64,000 bases of DNA from Vulcanimicrobiota bacterium (GCA_027306785.1 DAHUZB010000009.1:222132-286131); one strand, 5' to 3'; shown: positions 44,913 through 54,624, numbered from the stretch's first letter. A program made the numbers and translations. Notes: generated from the sequence alone by a model not told the origin.

Positions 44913-46366
44913 CGCGCCTGACCGTCATCGGCGGCGGGCTCGCGGGTTGCGAAGCCGCGTGGCAGGCCGCGAACCGCGGCGTGCAGGTCGATCTCTACGA
45001 GATGCGTCCGCTACGCCGCGGGCCCGCGCACGTGAGCGATCGCTTGGCGGAACTCGTGTGCAGCAACTCGCTGCGCGGCGCCGCGCTCGAAAACGCGGTC
45101 GGCCTGCTGAAAGAAGAGCTCGCGCGCTTGGATTCGGCGATCATCCTCTCCGCCCGTGAAGCCGCGGTACCCGCGGGCGGCGCGCTCGCGGTCGACCGCG
45201 AGCGATTCGCGGCGGCGGTGGAAGAGCGCGTGCTCAACCATCCGAACATCACCGTGCACCGCGAAGAGGTCACGGCGATCCCACGCGATCGCCCCGTCAT
45301 CGTCGCCTGCGGTCCGCTGCCGGGCGAAGAACTCGCCGCCGAGATCGATCGCCTCCTTCGACAAGCTCAGGATGACACGGTTGTAGCTCAGGATGACACG
45401 GTTGCAGCTCAGGATGACACGCTCGAAGCTCAGGATGACACGGTCGGTGTCACCCTGAGCGTGTCGAAGGGGCGCTTGCATTATTACGATGCGGCTTCGC
45501 CGATCGTGGCGGCGGATTCGATCGACGAGACGCCGATGTACCGCAAGTCGCGCTACGACAAGGGCGACGGCGACGACTATCTCAACATCCCGCTCGACCG
45601 CGAACAGTACGCGGAGCTGCTGCACGATCTGCGCACGCTCGAGCGTCACCAGCCCAAGGGTTTCGAGACCGATGCGGGCGCCGTGAAGTACTTCGAAGGC
45701 TGTCTGCCGATCGAAGAGATGGCCGATCGCGGCGACGACGTGCTGCGGTTCGGGCCGCTCAAGCCGGTCGGGCTGCGCGACCCGCGCACCGGCAAGACGC
45801 CGCATGCGGTGGTCCAACTGCGCAAAGAGAACGCCGAGGGCACCGCGTTCAACCTGGTCGGTTTTCAGACGCGCCTCTCCTGGCCGTCGCAGAAGATTGC
45901 GTTCGGCAAGCTGCCCGGGCTTGCGGACGCGGAGTGGCTGCGTTTGGGCGTGATGCATCGCAACACGTTCATCGACGCGCCGCGCCTGCTCGATGCGCAT
46001 CTGCGCTTGCGCGGATGCGAGACGCTCTACTTCGCCGGACAGATTACCGGTGCCGAAGGGTACGTCGAAGCGGCGGCGTGCGGCGCGATGGCGGGCATCG
46101 ACGCGGCGCGGCGTATGCTCGGACTCGAACCGATCGCGGTGCCGCGCGAATCGGCGCTCGGGGCGGTCGTCGCGCATCTGCAGAACACCGAGACCCACGA
46201 CTTCCAGCCCGCGAACGTGACGTGGGCGCCCTTTCCGCCGCTCGAGCGGGAGATCCGCGACAAGAAAGAACGCCGTCGTCAGCTCGCCGAACGCGCGCTG
46301 CGCGCGATCGACGCGTACGCCGCGGCTACGGCGCCGCGCCGACCGGCTGCGGCGCGAGCCGACTGA
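44909..46366 (+). CDS. trmFO: TrmFO, folate/FAD-dependent tRNA (uracil-54-C5)-methyltransferase, with repeat-derived insertion
   Basis: 485 residues. It makes ribothymidine in the T loop of tRNA with methylenetetrahydrofolate. FAD motif VIGGGLAGCEAAW, conserved ELVCSNSLRG and YDAASPIV. Between AAEIDRLL and LHYYDAASPIVAADSID, where relatives have only a few residues, there is an in-frame insertion of about 39 residues (four QDDT units, 7-residue period) coded by the dispersed palindromic repeat at 45355-45471. The insert is near the FAD/folate domain junction and might be a tolerated loop. It overlaps topA by 4 bases and the convergent ppsA by 41. Confidence 0.9.
   Translation: MTRLTVIGGGLAGCEAAWQAANRGVQVDLYEMRPLRRGPAHVSDRLAELVCSNSLRGAALENAVGLLKEELARLDSAIILSAREAAVPAGGALAVDRERFAAAVEERVLNHPNITVHREEVTAIPRDRPVIVACGPLPGEELAAEIDRLLRQAQDDTVVAQDDTVAAQDDTLEAQDDTVGVTLSVSKGRLHYYDAASPIVAADSIDETPMYRKSRYDKGDGDDYLNIPLDREQYAELLHDLRTLERHQPKGFETDAGAVKYFEGCLPIEEMADRGDDVLRFGPLKPVGLRDPRTGKTPHAVVQLRKENAEGTAFNLVGFQTRLSWPSQKIAFGKLPGLADAEWLRLGVMHRNTFIDAPRLLDAHLRLRGCETLYFAGQITGAEGYVEAAACGAMAGIDAARRMLGLEPIAVPRESALGAVVAHLQNTETHDFQPANVTWAPFPPLEREIRDKKERRRQLAERALRAIDAYAAATAPRRPAAARAD
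45355..45471. repeat. Composite palindromic repeat inserted in trmFO
   Basis: Outer arms CCTTCGACAAGCTCAGG (45355-45371) and CCCTGAGCGTGTCGAAGG (45453-45470) are inverted relative to each other. Inside, AGCTCAGGATGACACG occurs four times at exact 21-bp steps (45364, 45385, 45406, 45427). The total length keeps the reading frame. Confidence 0.9.
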
Positions 46367-48701
46367 TCGTCGCGAGCACGCTGTCGGGATTGAGGCTGAT
46401 CGAGTCGATCCCGGCACGGATGAGAAGCGACGCGAACTCCGGATAGTCGCTCGGCGCTTGGCCGCAGATGCCGATCGGGCGCCGGTTCCGCTTCGCACCC
46501 GCGATCGCCGCGCGGAGCATCTCGAGCACGCCCGGGTCGCGTTCGTCGAAGTCGAAGGCGACGAGCGCCGAGTCACGATCGACGCCGAGCACCAACTGCG
46601 TGAGATCGTTCGAACCGATCGAGAAGCCGTCGAAGAGCTCGGCGAAGGCGTCGATCTGCACGACGTTGTTCGGAATCTCGCACATCATGTAGACGCGCAG
46701 GCCGTCTTCGCGGCGCAAGCCGAGATCGGCCATGCGCGCGAGCACGCGTCGCCCTTCGTCGACGCGGCGGCAGAACGGAATCATCAGGATGACGTTCGTG
46801 AGCCCCATCGTCTCGCGTACGCGCTTCATCGCGGCGCATTCGAGCGCGAAACCGTCGGTGTAGTCGGGATGCGCGTAGCGCGCCGCGCCGCGGAAGCCGA
46901 GCATCGGATTCTCTTCGTGCGGTTCGAATCGATCGCCGCCGATCAGCCGCGCGTACTCGTTGCTCTTGAAATCCGAGAGCCGCACGATCACCGGGCGCGG
47001 ATAGAACGCCGCGGCGATCGTGCCCACGCCCTCCGCGAGACGCGAGATCACGTAGTCGGCAGGCGTTGCATAGCCCGCCGCGAGCGCAAGCACGCGCGCG
47101 CGCGTCGCGTCGTCGAGTCGCTCCGGGTGCGCGGCGGCCATCGGGTGCACCGCGATCTCCGACGCGATGAACTCGATGCGCACGAGCCCGACACCGGCCA
47201 CCGGCAGACGGCTGCGCGCGAAGGCGCTCGAGGGATCGGCGAGGATGGTCATGATCTCGACCGGCGGCGCGGGCATATCGGCGACATCGACGTGCTCGAC
47301 CGCGATCGTCGCCGCTCCGGCGTACACGATGCCCGTCTCGCCCTGCGCGCAGGAGACCGTCACCGCCTCCCCGTCACGCAGGCGTTCCATCGCGTGCTCG
47401 GCGCCGACGACGGCCGGGATGCCCAACTCGCGCGCCACGATCGCCGCGTGACAGGTGCGCCCGCCGCGTTCGGTGACGATCGCCGACGCGATGCGCATGA
47501 CGGGCTCCCAGTCCGGCGTCGTCGTCTCGGCGACGATCGCATCGCCGCGCTGCACGCGCGCGAGGTCGCTCGCGTCGCGAATCACGCGCACGGTTCCGGC
47601 GGCCGCCTTCGTGCCGACGGCACGGCCGCGCAGGATCGCCTCGCCGTGCGCGCCCACGGTGTAGACGTCGAGCAGCGTCTGCGCGCGCTGCGAAGCGACG
47701 GTTTCGGGACGACATTGCACGAGGTAGATGCGCCCGTCGGTCCCGTCTTTGGCCCACTCGATATCCATCGGACGCCCGTAGTGCCGTTCGACGGTGAGAC
47801 ACGACCCGGCGAGCGCGAGCACCTCGGCGTCGCTCAAGCAGAAGCGTGCGCGATCCTCCTGCGGCGTCGGCTCGTTGAGCGTACGCGCGCCGAGCGAATC
47901 ACCGGCCGCGAACACGAGCCGCTGCGCTTTGCTCCCGAGGCGGCGCTGCAGCACCGCGCGATAGCCGCGCTCGTACGTCGGCTTGTGCACGTAGAACTCG
48001 TCGGGATCGACGCTTCCCTGCACGATATTCTCGCCGAGCCCGTAGGAGCCGGTGATGAAGACCACGTCGCGAAAGCCGCTCTCGGTGTCGAGCGTGAACG
48101 CCACACCGCTCGAGGCCAGATCCGAGCGCACCATCTTCATCACGCCGACCGAGAGCGCCACCTTGAAGTGATCGAAACCCCGATCGATGCGGTAGTGAAT
48201 CGCGCGCTCGAGGAAGAGGCTCGCAAGGCAGCGCCGATAGGCTTCGAGCAGCATCGCCTCGCCGTGCACGTTCAGAAAGCTTTCGTGCTGCCCCGCGAAG
48301 CTCGCGTTCGGCAGATCTTCGGCGGTGGCGGAGCTGCGCACCGCGACCGCCGTTTCCGGGCCGTACTCCGCGAGCAGCGCGGCGTACGCTTCGCGAATCT
48401 CGCGCACCAGGTCGTCCGGGAGCGGGGCCGCGAGCACGATCGCGCGGGCGCGCTGCGCTCGGGCGGCAAGCGCGGCGACATCGTCCGGATCGATCTCGTC
48501 GAGCGCCGCATGAAGCGCAGGCCAGGCGCCTGCCGCATCGAGCACCGCGCGGTACGCTTGCGCCGTGACCGCGAAACCGTTCGGAACGGCGATACCCTGC
48601 GGCACGAGCCGTCCGTACATCTCGCCGAGGGAGGCGTTCTTGCCGCCGACGGAACCGACGTCGGCAAGCGTGATCTCTTCGAAGCGTTTGACGTACCGCA
48701 T
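46326..48701 (-). CDS. ppsA: Phosphoenolpyruvate synthase
   Basis: 791 residues. Makes PEP from pyruvate and ATP for gluconeogenesis. N-terminal nucleotide-binding part (VGGKNASLGEMY, VAVRSSATAEDLPNASFAGQ), phospho-His swivel GGRTCHAAIVARELGIPAVVG (about residue 416), and C-terminal PEP/pyruvate TIM barrel (HEENPMLGFRGAARY, FSIGSNDLTQLVLGVDRD, ICGQAPSDYPEF). ATG 48701 starts the conserved RYVKRFEEI. Transcribed against trmFO, with 41 bp of overlapping 3' coding sequence. Gluconeogenic growth on amino acids and amines fits the catabolic genes elsewhere in the window. Confidence 0.94.
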   Translation of the reverse strand: MRYVKRFEEITLADVGSVGGKNASLGEMYGRLVPQGIAVPNGFAVTAQAYRAVLDAAGAWPALHAALDEIDPDDVAALAARAQRARAIVLAAPLPDDLVREIREAYAALLAEYGPETAVAVRSSATAEDLPNASFAGQHESFLNVHGEAMLLEAYRRCLASLFLERAIHYRIDRGFDHFKVALSVGVMKMVRSDLASSGVAFTLDTESGFRDVVFITGSYGLGENIVQGSVDPDEFYVHKPTYERGYRAVLQRRLGSKAQRLVFAAGDSLGARTLNEPTPQEDRARFCLSDAEVLALAGSCLTVERHYGRPMDIEWAKDGTDGRIYLVQCRPETVASQRAQTLLDVYTVGAHGEAILRGRAVGTKAAAGTVRVIRDASDLARVQRGDAIVAETTTPDWEPVMRIASAIVTERGGRTCHAAIVARELGIPAVVGAEHAMERLRDGEAVTVSCAQGETGIVYAGAATIAVEHVDVADMPAPPVEIMTILADPSSAFARSRLPVAGVGLVRIEFIASEIAVHPMAAAHPERLDDATRARVLALAAGYATPADYVISRLAEGVGTIAAAFYPRPVIVRLSDFKSNEYARLIGGDRFEPHEENPMLGFRGAARYAHPDYTDGFALECAAMKRVRETMGLTNVILMIPFCRRVDEGRRVLARMADLGLRREDGLRVYMMCEIPNNVVQIDAFAELFDGFSIGSNDLTQLVLGVDRDSALVAFDFDERDPGVLEMLRAAIAGAKRNRRPIGICGQAPSDYPEFASLLIRAGIDSISLNPDSVLATISRLAPQPVGAAP

Positions 48702-48818
48702 GCGGCCATCGTGCGCCCGCGGCGCAACCAACCGGCGAAGGATCGGAGAAGGCGCGGCGAAGCGCGGTATCGGCCGGTTGAAACTCGACCGGGCGTCCGT
48801 GGGTAGAAGGGGGACGAT

Positions 48819-49349
48819 ATGAGGATCCGCTCCACCACCATTCTCGCCGTGCGTCGCGACGGGATGCTCGCGATCGCGGGTGACGGGCAAGTGACGCTCG
48901 ACAAGACGATCGTGAAACACTCGGCGCGCAAGGTGCGCAAGATCGCGGGCGGCAAGGTCGTCGCCGGTTTCGCCGGTTCGGCCGCCGACGGCATCACGCT
49001 GCTCGAGAAGTTCGAGAAGAAGTTCAACGAGTTCAAAGACGTCACGCGTGCCGCCGTCGAGCTCGCCAAAGATTGGCGCCAGGACCGCGCGCTGCGCCGA
49101 CTCGAAGCGCTCCTGATCGTCGGCACGCCGGAGCACCTGTTCGTGCTCTCCGGCACCGGCGACGTGATCGAGCCCGACGAGGGCATCGCGGCGATCGGCA
49201 GCGGCGGTCCGTACGCGCAAGCGGCGGCGGCGGCGCTCGTGCGCAACACCTCGCTGCGGGCCGACGAGATCGCGCGTAAGGCGCTCGAGATCGCGGGCGA
49301 GATCTGCATCTACACCAACAGCGACATCACCGTGGAGACCCTGTCATGA
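48819..49349 (+). CDS. hslV: HslV, ATP-dependent protease proteolytic subunit
   Basis: 176 residues; proteasome-like N-terminal-threonine peptidase. [15 protein letters not shown]: after removal of a five-residue propeptide the catalytic Thr is exposed (as in ClpQ). [20 protein letters not shown] and [18 protein letters not shown] are typical. The start overlaps nothing upstream; it is divergent from ppsA. Its stop overlaps the hslU start (ATGA). Confidence 0.95.
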   Translation: MRIRSTTILAVRRDGMLAIAGDGQVTLDKTIVKHSARKVRKIAGGKVVAGFAGSAADGITLLEKFEKKFNEFKDVTRAAVELAKDWRQDRALRRLEALLIVGTPEHLFVLSGTGDVIEPDEGIAAIGSGGPYAQAAAAALVRNTSLRADEIARKALEIAGEICIYTNSDITVETLS

Positions 49350-50788
49350 CGACGACGTCGATCGATACCGCCGCGCTCACCCCGCGTCAGATCGTGGCGG
49401 AGCTCGATAAGTACATCGTCGGGCAGGCGAACGCGAAGCGCGCGGTCGCGGTAGCGCTGCGTAACCGGTATCGGCGCGCGCAGGTGCAGAGCGATTTACG
49501 CCACGAGATCACGCCGAAAAATATCCTGATGATCGGTCCGACCGGCGTCGGCAAGACCGAGATCGCGCGGCGCCTCGCCGGGCTCGTCGGCGCGCCGTTC
49601 GTGAAGGTGGAGGCGACGAAGTACACCGAGGTCGGATATGTCGGACGCGACGTGGAGTCGATGGTGCGCGATCTGGTCGAAGCGGCGGTGCGCATGCTTA
49701 CCGACGAACGGCGCGCCGAAGTTGCCGATCTCGCCGAGAAGCAGGCGGTCGAGCGCATCATCGACGTGCTTCACCCGGAGACGGCGCCGCGCCAAGCGCA
49801 GGGGCAAAACAATCCGTTCGCGGCGACGCTCGGCTCGATCTTCGGCAACAGCTTTCCGCAACAGCCGCCGCAGCCGCAGCCGCCCTCCGCGCCGCCGAGC
49901 GACGCGCAGCGTATCCGCGATCAGGCGCGTGGCGAGATCGAGCGCGGCTTCTACGACGTGCGGCTGATCGAGATCGAGATCGAAGAGACGCCGACGCTGC
50001 CGATCGGGATGATGGGCGGCGGGATGGATCAGGGCGGCATGGGCGGCGGCGACATCGGCGAGATGCTCGGCGGCCTGATGCCCAAGCGGCGCAGCAAGAA
50101 GCGCGTCACCGTCGCCGAGGCGCGCCGCATCTTCGCGCAAGAAGAAGCGAACAAACTCATCGACATGGATGCCGTGAAACGCGAGGCGCTGCGGCGCGCG
50201 AGCGAGGACGGCATCATCTTCATCGACGAGATCGACAAGGTGGCCGGGCGCGAAGGCTCGCGCGGTCCCGACGTCTCGCGCGAGGGCGTGCAACGCGACA
50301 TTCTGCCGATCGTGGAAGGCTCGACGGTCAACACCAAACACGGCGCGGTGAAGACCGATCACATCCTGTTCATCGCGGCGGGCGCGTTTCACGTAAGCAA
50401 GCCGTCGGATCTGATCCCGGAACTGCAGGGACGCTTTCCGATTCGGGTGGAGCTCGACTCGCTCACGGCCGACGACTTCCGCACGATCCTCACGCAGCCG
50501 AAGAACGCGCTGATCGAGCAGTATCGCGCGCTGCTCGCAACCGAGCAGGTGACGCTCGACTTCACCCCCGACTCGATCGAGCAGATCGCGCGCTTCGCGA
50601 TGCAGGTCAACGAGCAAGCCGAGAACATCGGCGCGCGGCGTCTGCACACCGTGCTCGAGCGCGTGCTCGACGACGTAAGCTTCGGCGCGCCGGAGGTCAC
50701 GGGAACGGTGACGATCGACGGAGCGTACGTGCGCGACCGCTTGGCCGATATCGTCGAGAATGCCGACCTCTCGGGGTACATTCTCTAA
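49346..50788 (+). CDS. hslU: HslU, ATPase subunit of the HslVU protease
   Basis: 480 residues. AAA+ unfoldase: Walker A GPTGVGKT (64-71), [17 protein letters not shown] pore loop, Walker [11 protein letters not shown], sensor region [18 protein letters not shown]-terminal ADLSGYIL that docks into HslV. The I-domain contains a Pro/Gln-rich and a Gly/Met-rich stretch (about 150-245), which is divergent between species. Coupled to hslV. Confidence 0.95.
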   Translation: MTTTSIDTAALTPRQIVAELDKYIVGQANAKRAVAVALRNRYRRAQVQSDLRHEITPKNILMIGPTGVGKTEIARRLAGLVGAPFVKVEATKYTEVGYVGRDVESMVRDLVEAAVRMLTDERRAEVADLAEKQAVERIIDVLHPETAPRQAQGQNNPFAATLGSIFGNSFPQQPPQPQPPSAPPSDAQRIRDQARGEIERGFYDVRLIEIEIEETPTLPIGMMGGGMDQGGMGGGDIGEMLGGLMPKRRSKKRVTVAEARRIFAQEEANKLIDMDAVKREALRRASEDGIIFIDEIDKVAGREGSRGPDVSREGVQRDILPIVEGSTVNTKHGAVKTDHILFIAAGAFHVSKPSDLIPELQGRFPIRVELDSLTADDFRTILTQPKNALIEQYRALLATEQVTLDFTPDSIEQIARFAMQVNEQAENIGARRLHTVLERVLDDVSFGAPEVTGTVTIDGAYVRDRLADIVENADLSGYIL

Positions 50789-50838
50789 GACGATTCTCAA
50801 GCGGCTCTCCGCCGAGTTCCGCTACGATGGGAGGCACC

Positions 50839-51318
50839 ATGCAATTCCGTACGCTGTTCTTCGCCGTTGCCGCCGGGGCGAGCGCGCTTGCGCTGGCCGC
50901 GTGCGGTGGCGGCGGATCGACGATCATCACGCCGACGCCCGGCCCGACTTGTCTGCCGAACACCATCCAGAGCGCGCTGGTCTTTCCGGCGCCGGGTTCG
51001 ACCGCCGTGCCCGACACGATCGCGCAGATCGTGGTCGCGGTCTCGTCGCCGCTGCCGAACAACACGTTCAATCTCGAACTGCAGGGCCCGAGCTTCACGA
51101 ACGGGTCGGTGCAGACGGGCAACGACTTGGTGCAGATCGCGGCGAGCCAGCTGCCGCCCGGATCGCAGGTGCCGACCTTCGCGAATCCCACCTACGAACA
51201 GGTGCAACTGCAATCCGCGTTCCAGCCCGCCACGCAGGTGACCGGCGTCGGCATCAACGACCCGCTCTCCGCCTGTACGCCGCTCGCGATTCCGGGCGCG
51301 GCCTTTACGACGCAGTAG
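50839..51318 (+). CDS. Lipoprotein of unknown function
   Basis: 159 residues; signal peptide with lipobox ALAAC followed by GGGGSTIITPTPGPT. The mature part has a Pro/Ser/Val pattern (VFPAPGSTAVPDTIAQIVVAVSS) suggesting one Ig-like beta domain. ATG 50839 follows GGGAGG. The same cell has several lipoproteins with the LAACGGGG type start. It ends convergent with the YhhN-like gene with a 14-base overlap. Confidence 0.7.
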   Translation: MQFRTLFFAVAAGASALALAACGGGGSTIITPTPGPTCLPNTIQSALVFPAPGSTAVPDTIAQIVVAVSSPLPNNTFNLELQGPSFTNGSVQTGNDLVQIAASQLPPGSQVPTFANPTYEQVQLQSAFQPATQVTGVGINDPLSACTPLAIPGAAFTTQ

Positions 51319-51871
51319 CTCGCGCGCGCAGCGAGCCCGTCGCGATCAGCACCTGCGCGGCGTAGTACGTGACGAGCACGAGCGCCTGTGCGAGCCACGG
51401 CGCGAGCGCAAACCCCGGCATGAACTTCGCGAAGGCGAGGAGTGTGTCGGAGGCGAGAAAGAGCGCGCCGCCGAGCGCCGTCATCGGGCCGAGCCGTAAC
51501 GCGGCGCTCGCCATCGCAACGAGCAGAAGGCTATAGGCGACGAGCGGAGCGGCGAAGGTGCCCGCGTGCGGGAGCAGCAGGACGAGCGCCGCGATAAGCG
51601 CCGCCGCATAGGCGACGATCGCGCCGGGCGCGGCGACCGGCCGGCGGCCGGCGAGGCGGGCAAACGCCGTGATGTAGCAGACGTGCATCGCGGCGAAGGC
51701 GAGCATTCCGGCGAGGAAGGCGCCATCGCCGCGGCCCAGGAGCAGCGCATCGCCGAGCGCGGCGAAGGCGAGCCCGGCCGCGAGGATTCGCGCGCTCCCG
51801 CCGCTCCTCCATGCAAGCAGGGCGAGGATGAGCGCGGGCAGGGGCTTGAGCGCTGCGACGAAGGCGAGCAT
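51305..51871 (-). CDS. YhhN/TMEM86-family membrane protein (lysoplasmalogenase-like)
   Basis: 188 residues from ATG 51871, with about eight membrane helices. LAFAALGDALLLGRG and ALFLASDTLLAFAKF contain the paired Asp motifs of the family, whose animal members hydrolyse lysoplasmalogens. Bacterial function is not settled. An earlier ATG at 51907 would overlap the divergent def start. Confidence 0.75.
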   Translation of the reverse strand: MLAFVAALKPLPALILALLAWRSGGSARILAAGLAFAALGDALLLGRGDGAFLAGMLAFAAMHVCYITAFARLAGRRPVAAPGAIVAYAAALIAALVLLLPHAGTFAAPLVAYSLLLVAMASAALRLGPMTALGGALFLASDTLLAFAKFMPGFALAPWLAQALVLVTYYAAQVLIATGSLRARATAS

Positions 51872-51905
51872 GAGGCGAGCGCTTCGCGGTGTAGAATAGG
51901 TGGCC

Positions 51906-52430
51906 ATGCCCTACATCCGCGAGATCATCCAGGACGGCCATCCGACGCTGCGCAAGGTCGCGAAGAAGGTCGATCCCAAAGAGATCGCCGACCCGCTCTT
52001 TCAGCAGCTCATCGACGACATGTTCGAGACGATGTACGCCGCGCCGGGCGTCGGCCTCGCCGCGCCGCAAGTGAACGTCTCCAAGCGGCTCTTCGTGATG
52101 GATATCCAGGATGACGAGAGCGAAGCCGCGGTCGTGATCAATCCGAAGATCGAACTCGCGGAAGAAGAGATCGAGATGACCGAGGGCTGCCTCTCGGTGG
52201 TCGGCTACGTGGGCGAGATCACGCGCTTCAATCATGTCGCCGTGAGCGGCCTCGATCGCAACGGTAACAAGATCCGTCTCGAAGGGCACGGCCTCTTCGC
52301 GCAGTGCCTGCAGCACGAGATCGATCACTTGAACGGCGTGCTCTACGTCGATCGCGCGAAGAATCTGCGCAAGGCCGAGACCGAAGAGGAACAGGCGATC
52401 GCCGACGCCGCGCAGGCGCAGGCGTATTAG
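51906..52430 (+). CDS. def: Peptide deformylase
   Basis: 174 residues. Removes the formyl group from nascent N-terminal Met. Motif 1 GVGLAAPQ, motif 2 EGCLSV (metal Cys) and motif 3 QHEIDHLNGVLY (two His, catalytic Glu) are complete. ATG 51906 is preferred to GTG 51900; TAGGTGG is upstream. fmt, the enzyme that adds the formyl group, starts 4 bases later. Confidence 0.95.
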   Translation: MPYIREIIQDGHPTLRKVAKKVDPKEIADPLFQQLIDDMFETMYAAPGVGLAAPQVNVSKRLFVMDIQDDESEAAVVINPKIELAEEEIEMTEGCLSVVGYVGEITRFNHVAVSGLDRNGNKIRLEGHGLFAQCLQHEIDHLNGVLYVDRAKNLRKAETEEEQAIADAAQAQAY

Positions 52431-52434
52431 CCCG

Positions 52435-53274
52435 TTGCGTTCGCTCTTTTTCGGGACGAGCGCGTTCGCCGTACCGAGTCTGCGTACGGTCGCCGCGGCG
52501 ACCGACGTGGTCGGCGTGGTAACCCAGCCGGATCGGCCGGCCGGACGCGGACAGAAGCTCACGCCCACCCCGGTGAAGGCGGCGGCGCTCGAACTGGGTC
52601 TGCGCGTCTTCGAACCGCTCCGCCTGAAGCCGTTCGCCGCGGAGATCGCCGCGGAGGGGCCTTTCGATCTCTTCGCGCTCGCCTCGTACGGCAAGATTCT
52701 GCCGCAGGCGCTGCTCGATCTTCCGCGTCTGGGCGCGCTCAACGTGCATCCGTCCCTGCTCCCGCGCTATCGCGGCGCGACACCGATCCAGAGCGCGCTG
52801 CGCAACGGCGAGCACGAGACCGGGGTGAGCATCATGCTGATGGATGCGGGGATGGACACGGGCGATCTCGTGTTGCAGGAGCACGTTGCGATTCGCGCGG
52901 GCGAGAGCTACGGCGACCTGCACGACCGACTCGCCGCGTTCGGCGCGGAAATGCTCGGCCGGGCGATCGCGCTCGCGCAGGCGGGGCCGCTGCCGCGCCA
53001 TCCGCAGCAGGGCGAGCCCACCCTTACCACGCCGCTTGCGAAAGAGGACCTGATCGTGGATCTCCAGTGGACGCCGGAGCGCGTCGTGAACGCCGTGCGC
53101 GCCTTCTCGCCGCAGCCCGGCGCGCGCGCCGAGATCGACGGGGAGCCGGTGAAGCTGCTGCGCGCGCACGTCGAGCGCGGCGAGCTCGTGATCGACGAAC
53201 TGATCGCGCCGAATCGCGGCCGTATGACGGGCGAGGCCTACCTGCGCTCGCGCCGCGAACGGGGGCGCGCGTGA
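52435..53274 (+). CDS. fmt: Methionyl-tRNA formyltransferase
   Basis: 279 residues, a little short (family about 310). FFGTSAFAVPSL, VTQPDRPAGRG, HPSLLPRYRGATPIQSAL and DAGMDTGD mark the formyl-THF catalytic domain; the C-terminal tRNA-binding domain is reduced. TTG start. Stop overlaps rsmB (GTGA). Co-expression with def and rsmB is the common arrangement. Confidence 0.94.
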   Translation: MRSLFFGTSAFAVPSLRTVAAATDVVGVVTQPDRPAGRGQKLTPTPVKAAALELGLRVFEPLRLKPFAAEIAAEGPFDLFALASYGKILPQALLDLPRLGALNVHPSLLPRYRGATPIQSALRNGEHETGVSIMLMDAGMDTGDLVLQEHVAIRAGESYGDLHDRLAAFGAEMLGRAIALAQAGPLPRHPQQGEPTLTTPLAKEDLIVDLQWTPERVVNAVRAFSPQPGARAEIDGEPVKLLRAHVERGELVIDELIAPNRGRMTGEAYLRSRRERGRA

Positions 53275-54602
53275 ACGCCCGCGAGACGGCGCTCGCCGCC
53301 GTACGCGACGTGTTCCCGCTCCCGGGTGTGGGCCTGGAGCGCGGCGCACAGGAAGCGCTCGACTATCGCGCGACCAAAGCGAATCTCGACGCGCGCGATC
53401 GCGCCTTCGCAACGGAGCTCGCGTACGGTGCGATCACGATGCGCCGCACGCTCGATTGGTATCTGCAGCCGTTCATCGGCGAGCGCGCGGCGCAACTGCC
53501 GCCCGCGATTCGCGAGATTCTGCGCTTGGCGATCTACGAACTCGTCTACACGCGCGCCGACGAGCATGCGACCGTCTTCGAGTTCGTGAATCTGGCGAAG
53601 CGGCACGGACACAAGGGCGTGGCAAATCTGGTCAACGCGGTGTTGCGTTCGTTTCTGCGCGATCGTCCGCCCGAACCCGCGCGCGAACGCTTCGATGACG
53701 AGGACGATTATCTCGGCACGCGCTATTCGCTGCCGACATGGATGGTGCGTCAATTTCGCGCCGTTTTCGGCCCGCTGACCGAGACCATCTGTGCGGCACT
53801 CAACGACCCGGCGCGCGCGGCGGCGAGCGTGAACACCGCCGTCTGCTCGCCCGAGGAACTGATCGAACGTTTTGCCGCCGACGGCGTGACCGCCGTGCGT
53901 TCGTCCGTCGTCGCAAACTCGCTGCTCGTGAACGACGCGGCCTACCTGCGCCGCAACGAGAGCTCCGCGGCGGGTGCGTGGTGGACGCAATCGGAGAGCT
54001 CGGCGATGCCGGTCGACGTGCTGAATCCGCTGCCCGGTGAAGCGATCCTCGACGTCTGCAGCGGGCGCGGCAACAAAGCGCTGCAAATCGGTGCGCGCTT
54101 GGCGGGCGAAGGAACCGAGCTCTGCATCGAACTCGAACCGCGTAAGGCGAAGGTGCTGCAAACGCGTCTCGAAGCCGCCGGCATGGCGGCGGGCGTGGTG
54201 ATCGGCGATGCGAGCGGCGAGCTGCTCGCCCCCGACCAGCGCTTCGACCGCGCGCTGGTCGACGCGCCGTGTTCGGGCATCGGCGTGATCGGCCGCCACC
54301 CGGAGGCGCGCTGGAAGAAGCAGCCGGGCGACGGCGAACGCCTAGGCCGGACCCAACGCGCGATCCTCGACCGCATCGCGCCCGCGGTCCACGAAGGCGG
54401 GGCGCTGGTGTACGCCGTGTGCTCTACGGATCCGAGGGAGACGACGGACGTCATCGCATGGTTCGTGAACCATCACAACTTCGAGCGCGGTTTGATTCCC
54501 GCGCCCTACGAGCGCTTCGTGACCGAGCAGGGCGACGTGCTGATTCCGCCCGGCATCGAGGGACGCGACGGGTTCTTCATCGCGAGGCTCGAGCGGCGGT
54601 AG
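53271..54602 (+). CDS. rsmB: 16S rRNA (cytosine-967-C5)-methyltransferase
   Basis: 443 residues. N-terminal NusB-like helical domain (about 1-140, NARETALAAVRDVF), then the SAM-dependent methyltransferase: LDVCSGRGNKALQIGA, and two catalytic cysteines in DAPCSGIGVIGRHPE and VYAVCSTDPRET. GTG 53271 overlaps the fmt stop. Confidence 0.94.
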   Translation: MNARETALAAVRDVFPLPGVGLERGAQEALDYRATKANLDARDRAFATELAYGAITMRRTLDWYLQPFIGERAAQLPPAIREILRLAIYELVYTRADEHATVFEFVNLAKRHGHKGVANLVNAVLRSFLRDRPPEPARERFDDEDDYLGTRYSLPTWMVRQFRAVFGPLTETICAALNDPARAAASVNTAVCSPEELIERFAADGVTAVRSSVVANSLLVNDAAYLRRNESSAAGAWWTQSESSAMPVDVLNPLPGEAILDVCSGRGNKALQIGARLAGEGTELCIELEPRKAKVLQTRLEAAGMAAGVVIGDASGELLAPDQRFDRALVDAPCSGIGVIGRHPEARWKKQPGDGERLGRTQRAILDRIAPAVHEGGALVYAVCSTDPRETTDVIAWFVNHHNFERGLIPAPYERFVTEQGDVLIPPGIEGRDGFFIARLERR

Positions 54603-54624
54603 CGGCGATGGCGGAGCGCGAGCG

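Noticed and set aside
45364..45442. Four regularly spaced 16-bp repeats that look like a tiny CRISPR array
   Set aside because: Intervals are only 5 bp, nearly constant in sequence, inside a coding frame, and the unit belongs to a dispersed repeat family; no cas genes nearby.
46458..48806. 782-codon open frame opposite ppsA
   Set aside because: It mirrors ppsA codon for codon, is Arg/His/Asp-rich without motifs, and arises because GC-rich codons leave the antisense frame free of stops. ppsA has all catalytic motifs.
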